A DNA stretch of 64,000 nucleotides from Nemophila menziesii (taxonomy: Eukaryota; Streptophyta; Magnoliopsida; Boraginales; Hydrophyllaceae): NCBI GenBank assembly GCA_029959085.1, contig JARWIR010000018.1:496001-560000 (forward strand), in the 5' to 3' direction. The notes beneath the pieces were generated by a model, which was not told the DNA's origin, made no database searches, and saw only the letters and a program-made list of their open reading frames with translations. A program made the translations under genes and the position numbers. Below are positions 42,068 to 52,275 of this stretch, in pieces. Position 1 is the first letter of the stretch. The number at the start of each line of letters is the position of its first letter.

Positions 42068-42558
42068 TTATAAATGAGTAGATTTGAAGTCTTGAGGTCT
42101 CGATGCACTATAACAGGGTTCCATGTGTGTAGGTACTTCATACCCTTTGCCGCATCGAGAGCAGTTATTGTTCTTCTTTTTTATATTATTATTTTTACCG
42201 GGCTTGCACATTGAGCATACGTATATCATCAATACTATTTTTTGTCAAAATATATCATCAAAACTATAAAATCAAACAAAACATAAAACCAAAAAATAGG
42301 AATAAGTTAAAAAGAAAAGGATCAAAGCGTAGTAATTTAAGCAGAGTAGGTTTACTTGAGTATCATCCCACTTTTATAATTTGTATCAATCAAATAAACA
42401 AAAGATATAGTAAAATATAGATTGGTCAATAATAAAAAAATAATCAAGTAAATAAGTTCAATTACTAGTCCATTATACATTTAATTCCTATTAGTGACCA
42501 ACACACTTTTCTGTATAATTTTTATTCTCCTCTTTCTACTACACCAAGTCGAAAAGAC

Positions 42559-42899
42559 ATGGATACATATGTATGTTTTTGTGAAGCCATAAATAATAAA
42601 ACAGTAATTACTGAAGGTAAAAATGAAGATAAAGAAAAGAGGTTAATGGATATTTACTTGGAGGTATGAGTACTGGTCTAGTACTTGGAGCTAACCGTGG
42701 TGGAGTTAAATTAATCACGAAATGGGCTATAGATTTAAACCCATACGCATGCAATAGTTTGAAACTAAACCATCCAGAAACACATGTTAGAAATAAATCA
42801 GCTAAAGATTTACTTGCGTTACTGAAAGAATTGGAGAAGCTTTCGGAGTTGTTTAATCTAATTGGTGAAAAGGTGACTGAGGAGGAGGAAGAAAAATAA
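42559..42899 (+). pseudogene. Chromomethylase motif I segment, frameshifted (U8 left arm)
   Basis: Same segment as in U6/U7 but with a 7-bp deletion (CAGGATG) near 42658, which removes the Ser-Gly-Cys of motif I and shifts the frame. Downstream of it the open frame (from 42666) still reads [22 protein letters not shown] and [10 protein letters not shown]. The lesion destroys the signature of the SAM-binding loop and shows there is no protein-level constraint on this arm. Confidence 0.82.
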
Positions 42900-42940
42900 G
42901 AGGCAGGAGATAGTGAAGTATTTTGTTTGGGTGTTTTACA

Positions 42941-43438
42941 GATGAATAAGCTCGAAAGAGATGGCCTCAACGGTACGAAAAGAATAAGGGAAATAGTGAC
43001 ATCATTCAAGCAAAGAAGCACTACTCTCAAGGCTTAGTGGACACAGAGACATTAAATCTCCATGATAATGCTTTCGTGAAGGTAGGAAAAGGAAAAGACA
43101 AAGATTACTACATTTGTAATGTAATGTAAATGTTCGAATCAGTAGATGACTATCTTTTCTGCACGGCTCAGTGGTACTACCGAGCAAAAGATACAGTCAT
43201 TGATAAATGTGAAAATCACATACATGAGAAATGTGTGTTTCTCTCAGAGGTAAAAGATGACAATCCATTGGATTGTCTCATCAAGAAGTTAAACATCGTT
43301 CATATACCCAATAACGTTGATTCAGAAAAGAAAGCTCAATTAATATCGGAATGTGACTTTTACTATGACAAGCTTTATTTACTACCCTACATTACATTTA
43401 TGAATGTTCTACCCAATAACTTATCCGAGAGTAATTAA
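42941..43438 (+). pseudogene. Chromomethylase BAH-domain fragment with stops (U8 left arm)
   Basis: Collinear with the U7 fragment over 498 bp, but a TAA at 42947-42949 replaces the third codon after the splice-like CAG, and a second TAA at 43127-43129 interrupts the core just before the MFESVDDY stretch. The remaining frame from 43130 covers the C-terminal two thirds of the BAH (MFESVDDYLFCTAQWYYRAK onward). It is a pseudogene by two independent nonsense changes. Confidence 0.83.
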
Positions 43439-43526
43439 ACAAAATCAACTGTTTCATCTGAATGTGAAGCGTAGTTTCTGTTTTAATATTTATGGCTTCA
43501 CATTCAGATGAAACAGTTGATTTCGT

Positions 43527-43982
43527 TTAATTACTCTCGGATAAGTTATTGGGTAGAACATTCATAAATGTAATGTAGGGTAGTAAATAAAGCTTGTCAT
43601 AGTAAAAGTCACATTCCGATATTAATTGAGCTTTCTTTTCTGAATCAACGTTATTAGGTATATGAATGATGTTTAGCTTCTTGATGAGACAATCCAATTG
43701 ATTATCATCTTTTACCTCTGAGAGAAACACACATTTCTCATGTATGTGATCTTCACATTTATCAATGACTGTATCTTTTGCTCGGTAGTACCACTGAGCC
43801 GTGCTTAAAAGATAGTCATCATAGTCATCTACTGATTCGAACATTTCTACTACATTACAATTGTAGTAATCTTCGTCTTTTCCTGCCTTCACAAAAGCAT
43901 TATTAACTCCACCATGGTTAGCTCCAAGTACTAGACCAGTTTTCATACCTCCACATCCTGAGTAAATATTCATTAACGTCAT
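43527..43982 (-). pseudogene. Chromomethylase motif I-BAH fusion (U8 right arm)
   Basis: 151-codon minus-strand frame with the same in-frame fusion and 9-bp duplication as in U6 and U7. U8-specific changes include LLSTAQWYY (others LFCTAQWYY) and DNQLDC (others NPLDC). All three right arms stay open although left arms in two units are broken; with so few copies this may be chance. Confidence 0.78.
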
Positions 43983-45080
43983 CTATTTAGTTGATTTATA
44001 ATATTTTAAATTAAAAAGTATTCTCTTTTACCACTATTTGCATATCTAATTGAGTTGTATTCTCTATTTCTTTTCAAAAGAAAATTAAATTCTACTAATA
44101 CTACACATATGATAGTTTTTCTATGTTAAGCTTTCTCTGTATGAAAGTTTAGAATAAATGAAAATAGTAGATAATGGTTACAAATTTAAAAAATTCATAT
44201 GATAAACTAAACTTCCTATAGAGTCGAAAATTAATAAATCATATTTTTTACATTATTCTTACATATTTTAAACTCTAAATTTTATTTATATTTATGTCAA
44301 ATTGTAAATTTAATAAATTAATAAATGTATAAAAACATATTTTTAGTCTAAAACTTACCTTGTAGAAGAAATGTCAAAACCAACGACCACTTGTGAAATC
44401 ATTTTCCTGTACAAAATGCTAATAAATTAAGATCACAATTTCATTAAAATATTATGTTTTAAGATCTAAATTGTTTCAAATAATGTATTTTCTGAAAATT
44501 AATATATAACAAATAAAAAAGATTGCATTATAGTTAATAAAAGGTGTGCAAATTATACACAAAAATATTAGGTAATACCAAACAAATACAATTAATACAA
44601 ATCAATTACCTGAAATTGATATTATAGGCTTTAAATCGTAGATTTGGACTTAGAAAAAAACATAAATAATATAATTTTCTAAAAGAAATATAAATCTAGA
44701 TCTACAAATGAGATGAAAAAATAATTTTTTTTTTAATTTCACCTCTAGTAATCTAAATACTTCTTCAAACTTTTTGTAGGTTTAATCACAAAATTGTTGA
44801 ATGAAAAAAAATTATTCAATTTTTGGAGATTGTAAGAAATGAATAGACGAGGTGTATGAATATATTACGGCTTGAGATAAATGAAAGCGTGATGAAATGA
44901 AAAACTAGGTAATAGAATTTTCTCTAAATATTATAATATTCTGTTGTTTTATGGGCTGGGCCTATTAGTTTAAATATATATATATAAAAATTAGACCATT
45001 TTTATTGGACGTATGTATAAATTGTGGTTTTTTATCTATTCAAATATAATTTAAAATTTTAAAATTTTATTGGACCATTT

Positions 45081-45697
45081 GTGTTTAATCAGCGAGGTTT
45101 TAATCTGATACTTCAATCAAAAAACAAAGGTTTGTATTGTATTTGATGTTTCTTTTTTTCATTTACTTTGTATTTATGCACAAATATATGTATAAATTTG
45201 TTTTTAAATTTGTTTTACAATTAATGTCTCCCACTTTTTACTTTTATTTAATATATGTTGGAATGATATTAAATGACAATCTTGATACATCTTTTTGAAT
45301 TCTTTTGTGTATATTGCTGGTAATAATTATTACATATATAAATACTTAAATATATGTAAAAACCTCAATATTTTGTTGTTGAATTAATGTGAAATATTAA
45401 CCTTTATTGTATGATTTTCGTTGTAAACTTTAATTTGGTTGAGTTTTGAATTTGAATAGCTATGTGATGTAAGTATTTGTTATCTTACACTATTGATAAT
45501 TCATATTATTTTACACGTCAAAAATACTCCATTTTCTTTAACTTATTTCCAATTCTATTACCTTTGGTTGTTTGGGTGTTTCTGTATATATTTGTTATTC
45601 ATACAATACTGCTAATTTAATTGTATGTGAATAGTTACCCTTATCATTTGGTATAGATTGATAATATAATTATGTATGTCATGTCAGTAAATGACAT
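45081..45697 (+). repeat. Direct repeat, left copy (5' part of EMF1-like locus)
   Basis: 617 bp starting GTGTTTAATCAGCGAGG and ending ATGTCAGTAAATGACATT, closely matched by 51711-52275. It is AT-rich without an open frame. It contains about 53 bp (near 45414-45466) missing from the right copy, between short GAT/TGAT homologies. It lacks the TG...CA ends of an LTR. Confidence 0.88.
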
Positions 45698-46424
45698 TTT
45701 ATTTAATTTATTTTATTTGAACAAATTATTTAAATTTGCTTGAGGCAGTTTTGGTTCTAGTTTGTGAAACACCTTACTCTTTCATTGGATTTCAGAAGCC
45801 TGTGTAATGGTAATATTATTAGTTTTATTGTATATTTTTGTCCCAGATTTTGCAAAGGTTGACCATGTAATGATTACATGTGTGCTTCATATTTACGTCA
45901 TTTAATTTGAAGCTTAAAAATAAGATCAACGTTCTATTTTCATTTCTTTATTTCAAATTTATCATACACTTACAAATTTACTCCATGTGTTTCTAAATAA
46001 ATGTCCATTTAAATATTTAAATAGTTTTAATATAAAGATAAAAATTTTGTTACAATTATGTTATATAAGTATCTTGATATTGTAAATACGTGTTGTAACA
46101 TAAATTTTAATATTTTAATATAGATAGTAGCATAAATGTTTTTAATAATAATTTATTTAAAGGACATTTATTTACTAACAAAGTGAGCATATTTGTCTTG
46201 TTAGGCTAAAGTGTACCTTTCAATGCATGCCTTTTGAAATATTAAAATCAATCTAAATAAATGAATAAAATTTATTTATTATTATTTATCTATTGATTTT
46301 CCATTACTTAATCTCAAGCTTGATAAAAAGACCAACAAGCTATTATATGTTTGGTTTTCATACTCAATTTTTTCTATAAAACTATAAATTTATATTTAAC
46401 ATTAAATTCTTCTGACCTTTAGAT

Positions 46425-47483
46425 ATGGACAACAAGATTGAAACCGGAAGATGTCAACATTTCACTATTCGGTAAGATTAATTTTATTTATCCATTTTAT
46501 CATTTTTTATCACGAATATAGTTAAATTTTTTTCTCATATATGTTTTGTGGTTGTTATTCATTAGTTAATGTTTTTTTCTTGTAATGTATAATTAATTTG
46601 TCGCCATATATGTACGGTTCATATTTATTTTCTCTAATACTTCATAGTATGCTGAAGTTGATGCAATTGTATAATGTAATGAGCATAATTGAATAAGTCT
46701 ACAAGTAGTATAATCAATATATAAAAATATTAGCAGTGTCAGATTAAATTAGATTGGACTTTTTATGAATTTTTAAGGATTTGAACGTTTTAGTTGAGTA
46801 TCCAGTATATAAGTGGGCTACTTAGATATTTAACATTAAATTTGGCAGGCTTAAAAATATTAAATTGTTTCATAATAGTATATATCTTGGACTACCATAT
46901 GAAATAAAAATCAATTATTTTATGTGATACACTACTTAAAATTTTATAGAAATATTCTTCATTTTAATGTAGTGGATATGTAGCCGAGATGAGACACAAT
47001 AATCCAAAGTTTGATGAATTGTTTGGGCAACTTCCTCCGCTCAGTGCTCCTAGGCATAGATATTGGCGCTGTAAAATGGAGGGTGGGGCAAGATGTAGGC
47101 TCAATGAAGCATCCGAAAGTTCATTTGGTGAAGCTACAATAACCCAACATGAGACGCAGCCGAATGGTAAATTGATAGTTGGTGATAAGGAAGATGTGGT
47201 GTCAAGGGGTTCAGAAAAAAATTCATCTTCATTCAGGCAAGCTGTCAAATCCCGTCAGATAAAAAATCCCCTGAAAAAAAGGAAGATGTCAAATCCTCTA
47301 AGCTTAAAAATGAGGGATGCCAATGCCACCAAAAAGGAAAGTCTGGATAGATTGTGCTTAGAGAGACAAAATATATTAAGTGGTTCTCCTAATTTAGAGG
47401 AGGAATCCTCTGATGGATCTAATGATAACAATAAAGAAGATGTTACAACTGTTGGTAGTTATTTAAGTGATGCTTCAACCTAA
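46425..47483 (+). CDS. EMF1-like protein, short two-exon gene or gene fragment
   Basis: Exon 1 46425-46471 (ATG to a CG|GTAAG donor) and exon 2 46973-47483 (after TTTAATGTAG|T, ending in TAA). The splice restores an arginine codon across a GT-AG phase-2 intron, giving 185 aa. The joined N-terminus reads GRCQHFTIRGYVAEMR. This and the later LPPLSAPRHRYWRC stretch resemble the N-terminal region of plant EMBRYONIC FLOWER 1 proteins (Polycomb-associated repressors of flower genes). A basic KNPLKKRKMS cluster (possible nuclear signal) and an acidic, serine-rich tail follow. Family members are many hundreds of residues longer, so this is a truncated copy or short paralogue. The promoter expected further upstream is replaced by unit U8. 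The similarity is from memory of the family, not a search. Confidence 0.5.
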
Positions 47484-49555
47484 AGTATTAGTGTTTGAAT
47501 ATGTTTGTTGTCATTTTACGTATTAATTACTCTTTCTTTTAAATTGTTAGGTTAATATTCGCGAAGCTCAACGTTTGTATTATCATTTTTAGGTTCATCA
47601 AAATTTAAAAATTTGTATCAACAATTATATTATCGTCAATTTATGAAATCCCATAACTACTTATAATACATTCCTAGTCACTATGTAAGCAATACAGATG
47701 CATTGAACCCATATATTATTATGGCTAAATTAAAGACATAAAATACGTTCATGTTAATGTCAATAATATTAATCATTATATAATACTATAACACTTTCAA
47801 TAAGAGGTGTGAGATATGAATTCTTGGTGTAGATTGTTTAATTATATGATAATTACTGTTTTTGATTAAAGAATATGTAAATTTGAAGACATAATCAGAT
47901 TCATCGGATGCTAAAAACCAAGTTATATTGCGGTAAATCAATTTAGTTGGCAGATGTGTGAGGCTACAAATGTTGTAGTTATATGTAGTAGTTAATAAAG
48001 AGTATTAGTCGAGGAAACTTTAGGTTTTATTCATTTCTATATTGTGGTACGATTGTTGATTAACCACAACACGATAAGGTTTTTCGCCACCAACCAAAGA
48101 AATATACATATATACACCGTTAAACTAATATAAAATTGAGAAGATCAAGTGTTGATCAATACAAATTTGTTATCATCTGAAGCGATTCGATATATGCAGA
48201 GTACAACTTTAATAATTTGTTATGGATAAATATGGATTATACAAAAAAGAGAGATGTAAAAAAGGAAAATATAGGATCAAACAAAATCAAAGTACAATAC
48301 TAAAAGCGAATAAAGGGTTTCGATCTCCTTTATTAGGGGCTACTTAGGTGATAGATCACCAAATGAAAATCATATTCTTTAACTTCTTGATGAAGGAGAA
48401 TTTGGGTATAACACAGTGATCCAAATATCAACAAATATTATTCAAATGCTTCAAATACGCATGAAATATAGTAGTAGACTCTAAATCCTCCCAAATGTTA
48501 TCATACACCTATGTTTAGTTGGAACAATGGGAATATCGAGCCTTAGGATAAGCTTAAGCCCATATGGTCATCATTTATGGAGAGGAAAATTATTAACTTA
48601 GAACATAAATAGTGTGCCGCACATGGCAATAAATAATCAAGTTAAATTACAAATTCACTTAAGCCCTACTAACTCTTTAGCTATGATCCCCTACGGCACT
48701 TAGCCATGACATATAGAAACCAGAGAGAGTGTAAATCTAAACCAGAAAGAACAAAAATAAATCAAACTAAACTATATATTTTAGAAAAATGAATAATTTT
48801 TTTATTAATAATAGAAAATTGTTATTTCTTATGAAATTCCAATATCTCCTTTGCTAACATAATGTTGTATTAAGGGCTAGAAACCTAAATTTTACCAATA
48901 TATCAAGTAATATAAAAAAATAACACGGTAAAAAAAATCAAAAGGGTCACAAAAATTAGTAAGAACACTATATTATTCAGACACATCAATGTAGGTCAAA
49001 TTTCATAAATCTTGCTGATAAAATTTTGGATATCATATAGAAAAGGTTTTAGTAATTTTATGAATTTTTATATTTTATAGGTAAGAATACAAGAGAGTTC
49101 AAGATTACGTATAAATTCCTCCATATGCGCATCCATATAATTTATTGAGTAATATTTAGTTGGTAATATAGTCGTAGTAGTGCGAAAAAGCTATAGAAAG
49201 TCACATGTTTAATATCAATATTCCAAACCTCGGGCAAAGAAAATTATCTCAATTATGTTGTTTTTAATGATCATAATTATATCCTTAAACTCATGCGCTC
49301 TATTTACAAAACTTTGTAAATTGGAATAAGACACATGATTGAAAGGTAGTCCATCTGTACAATTGCTACAAAATTTAATGTCTATTGAGATGTTCACGGT
49401 ATGAGGTGTTTTTCAGTTTATTTGGGGATAATAATCATCTGTTCCTAAGTTTTATTAAGGAGTGATGCATCTATTCCTTGCTGCTTCCAAAATGAAAGTG
49501 ATGAAGTGAGGGACTCTCATTCAGATACAATCAAAGAATGATCAATTGATTTCTG
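47484..49555. other. AT-rich stretch with no recognised gene
   Basis: About 2 kb downstream of the EMF1-like exons. Open frames are short and broken on both strands; I see no terminal repeats, LTR ends or splice-supported coding pattern. The composition is somewhat less extreme around 48280-48760, which could be decayed transposon or gene sequence, but nothing identifiable remains. Confidence 0.5.
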
Positions 49556-50048
49556 AGGGAGAAGTAGGTTTTGCGATGAGGAGCTTTCGTGAGAGATGGC
49601 TAAGAAATGAATGTTCACTTAAAATTATAAACATAAGATAAGGGTAGTTTATGAAAATATTATGTCCAAAGCCAGTATTATTTCTTGTTATGTGTTCTCG
49701 AGGAAGTTCTAAGAAGAAGAGTGTCAGCAAGCGTTACTAGCCCATGATTGTAAAAAGGAGGGTTGGATATATTTTGCGTATTCTCCAAATGAAAGATCGA
49801 CATCATTACTTTCGACTCCCAAGAACAATTATCCTAATAAAGAACAAACAATTATGTGATCCAGCCGTGTTTATTCAAACTACTAATGATAAATGCCTGT
49901 AATACTTCTTTGATATCTTGACTAATTAACTCTCTCTTCCTCATCTATCCTATTCTTACAAGATGAAGATTTTTGTTCTTTAAACCTTTCTCTATCTTAG
50001 GCTTACAATATTTTTGTAACTTATGGAAAGAGCCTCTTTGCAGTCAAA

Positions 50049-50085
<37 letters not shown>

Positions 50086-50308
50086 TTACTCCGATCGTCT
50101 TCACTTTTTCTGTTTTACGATTAGACCAATTGATCTTGACAAAGTATACATTTGTTTGATAGGATTTTATATGGTTTCTCTTAATAAAACTTTTTGAAGT
50201 CCCTCGTTGGTCGAGGATACCTCTCCTTAAAAATCCCTTTGACCCAACCTTCTCAACAATCCATTTCTTGTACACCTTTTTGGCTAATACCTTCATACTC
50301 TTTAACAA
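49556..50308 (-). pseudogene. Possible decayed coding sequence, minus strand, unidentified
   Basis: On the minus strand, pieces with ordinary protein composition appear in shifting frames: a 95-codon frame 50308-50021 with KKWIVEKVGSKGFLRRGILD and TNVYFVKINWSNRKTEKV, which runs into an (AT)n tract, and around 49860-49740 a stretch reading VESNDVDLSFGEYAKYIQPS. I do not recognise a family. The interruptions by stops and by a microsatellite suggest a dead gene or transposon remnant rather than a working gene; it could also be chance. Confidence 0.25.
50052..50082. repeat. (AT)n microsatellite
   Basis: 31 bp of AT in the foreign segment, unrelated in position to the tracts of the tandem units. 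Confidence 0.93.
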
Positions 50309-50497
50309 ACGTAATAACTCTCGAGTTACTATACTGCGTTTCTTTGACCTGTTGAAGGCTTCATTTTCTTAAGATAGTAACAAGTGATCCCGACAACTGT
50401 ATTTATAATTTGTCAAAACTTTCTTGTTCTTTACATATGGTGCATTACAGTTATATTATGTTTTACATATATACAGAGTGTTGTGATTGGTGTCTTG

Positions 50498-50925
50498 CAC
50501 TACTGCAGAACGGGCATTTACGTACGACAAGATTACCGACGATATGTAGTTCGTCGGTGATGATACAAATTTACCATTGACACATGTTTACCACGAAACA
50601 CGTCGTCGTTAAATTACCGATGACAAACATTCGTAGGTAATAAAGGAAAACGTCGTCTCCATTTGTTTTTTTATTTTTGATTTTTTTGTTGTTCGACAAT
50701 AGTATTTTGTCGGTAAAATGAAATATACTGATGGATGAGTTTATTTACCGACAACACGTTACTCATCGGTAAAAAAGAAACGTATTTATTGAGGACAGAC
50801 ATGTTTTCATCACAAAAAACCCCCAAAACCCCATTTTTCCCCAATTTCTCCCAAAAACCTTAATCAAATTCATTCAAATTTTTTCCAATTCATCTTGCAC
50901 TATTTCCAAGTTCATAATCAAGGTG
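50498..50925 (+). mobile_element. Truncated CACTA-type (CMC/En-Spm) transposon terminus
   Basis: Starts with CACTACTGCAGAACGGGCAT, which has the CACTA terminal pentamer. It is followed by subterminal copies of ACCGACGA/CGTCGGT in both orientations (near 50535, 50552, 50717, 50753 and 50767), the usual transposase-binding layout of plant CACTA elements. After this comes a C-rich leader (CCCCAAAACCCC) and a donor-like AAGGTGGGTAA. No matching right terminus (TTCTGCAGTAGTG) occurs before the foreign segment ends, and no transposase is evident, so the element is cut on its right side. The right limit given here is approximate. Confidence 0.65.
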
Positions 50926-51519
50926 GGTAATACTCAGTACACAATTCCTTTAAGAAATCCAAAGAATTTCCTAGAGAATATAAAATGGAAATTTCTTTTT
51001 TATGTATCTTACTCACTTTCATACGAAAATATATTTGGAATACGTTGGAAGGTTTCCTCAACATCCAAAGTTTTAGCTTCAAGTATGTCCTTCTTCTTTT
51101 CCCTTTTCCCATGTATCTTCTTTTGTTATATATTTATATTAACTATACCCTATTTGTCTCTGCAATAGTTATCCTCTTGAATTCCTACTTGCGAGGGTCT
51201 AGTATGCAAAATATCTAAACTATCTTCAGAAGAAAGTCACGTAGTGTTCGCTTATAGGTTTAAGATGGTCGAGAAATCCTTAGGGCTTATCACCAATAAA
51301 GTATAAAAAAATCAACCCCCACATACACTATATTGTTGGCTAGTATTAATCTACACAATGCCTAATGAATAATGTTTATTAAGAAATGAGGTAATTCTTT
51401 ACCGTTAGAGGGTCGTATATTTTGGCTCATATTTTTGTGCTCTAGATAAATCTGGACCTACTTTCTACTTGTAGCTTATAATATACATATATAAATATAG
51501 TACACGCCTAAAAAGTAAT

Positions 51520-51700
51520 TACTTTCTCACTCTATTGTTTCCTCCCTCTTTTATATTTTACACCTAAATTAGGGTTTCTTATATACTAATCACACAAATT
51601 CTTCCAGCCCCGAATTTATATTATCATAAAGAAATTGTGGATCTTGCTTCATTTATAATTCATATATTATAAAATATCTTTAGTTGTACCCAACAACAAA
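51520..51700 (+). promoter_or_regulatory. Promoter/5'-leader-like sequence before the right direct repeat
   Basis: A CT-rich stretch with TTATATTTTACACC, then AAATTAGGGTTTCTTATA (telobox-like TTAGGGTTT, common in plant 5' regions) and a C-containing leader, immediately upstream of the right direct repeat. Since that repeat lies 5' of the EMF1-like exons in the left copy, this could be the natural promoter of the EMF1-like gene, here separated from its coding part. No transcription start can be proven. Confidence 0.3.
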
Positions 51701-51710
51701 CAATTAGTTT

Positions 51711-52275
51711 GTATTTAATATGCGAGGTTTTAATCTGATACTTCGATAAAAAAAAAAAGGTTTGTATTGTATTTGATGTTTCTTTTTTTTCATTTACTTT
51801 GTATTTATGCACAAATATATGTATAAATTTATTTTTAAATTTTTTTTACAATTAAAGTCTCCCACTTTTTACTTTTATTTAATATATGTTGGAATGATAT
51901 TAAATGACAATCTTGATACATCTTTTTGAATTCTTATGTGTATATTGCTAGTAATAACTATTACATATATAAATACTTACATATATTTAAAAACCTCTAT
52001 ATTTTGTTGTTAAATTAATGTGAAATATTAACCTTTATTGTATGATGTAAGTATTTGTTATCTTACACTATTGATAATTCATATTATTTTACACGTCAAA
52101 AATCCTCTTTTTTCTTTAACTTATTTCCAATTCTATTACCTTTAGTTGTTTGGGTGTTTCTGTATATATTTGTTATTCATACAATACTGCTAATTTAATT
52201 GTATGTGAATAGTTACCCTTATCATTTGGTATAGATTGTAACATAATTATGTATGTCATGTCAGTAAATGATATT
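51711..52275 (+). repeat. Direct repeat, right copy (truncated at U9 junction)
   Basis: 565 bp matching 45081-45697 with scattered substitutions and one deletion of about 53 bp. It ends inside ATGTCAGTAAATGATATT, where unit U9 begins with ACAACAATGAG. The sequence that follows the left copy (intron and EMF1-like exons) is absent. Confidence 0.88.

Larger units (their letters stand above)
42580..43998. repeat. Chromomethylase inverted repeat (potential hairpin), U8 copy
   Basis: Third copy at the same insertion site. The tip is a perfect 20-bp stem (43451-43470 with 43495-43514) around a 24-nt loop (43471-43494). The loop sequence is the reverse complement of the CATAAATATTAAAACAGAAA segment seen on the left side in U7, so here the left-side linker was lost and the remaining copy sits on the right, i.e. 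the centre appears flipped relative to U7. Long inner stem and outer motif-I stem are as in the other copies. Confidence 0.88.
39023..45062 (+). repeat. Tandem array unit U8 (class C, 3' end cut)
   Basis: Eighth copy, with the same internal duplication (junction near 42068) and the chromomethylase inverted repeat at 42580-43998. The unit stops abruptly near 45062, at the position equivalent to about 37815 in U7, where unrelated EMF1-locus DNA begins. The last ~1.2 kb of a normal class-C unit is therefore missing. Confidence 0.9.
45063..52275. other. Foreign segment between U8 and U9 (EMF1-like locus DNA)
   Basis: About 7.2 kb with no similarity to the repeat unit. It joins U8 at a position about 6 kb into a class-C unit and U9 at about 1.5 kb into a class-B unit, so it is not a simple insertion into one copy, and I see no target-site duplication. 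Its ends carry a 565-617 bp direct repeat (45081-45697 and 51711-52275). Because the left copy lies upstream of the EMF1-like exons and the right copy follows promoter-like sequence, the simplest reading is one period of a tandemly duplicated or circular EMF1-like locus. Confidence 0.75.

Noticed and set aside
46964..47248. 94-codon minus-strand ORF opposite the EMF1-like exon 2
   Set aside because: Shadow of the plus-strand exon, whose splice-supported frame and motif content are the better explanation.
45081..52275. LTR retrotransposon with 0.6 kb LTRs
   Set aside because: The direct repeats lack TG...CA ends, there is no primer-binding site, polypurine tract or gag-pol, and no target-site duplication. 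The content is an EMF1-like gene and a CACTA fragment.
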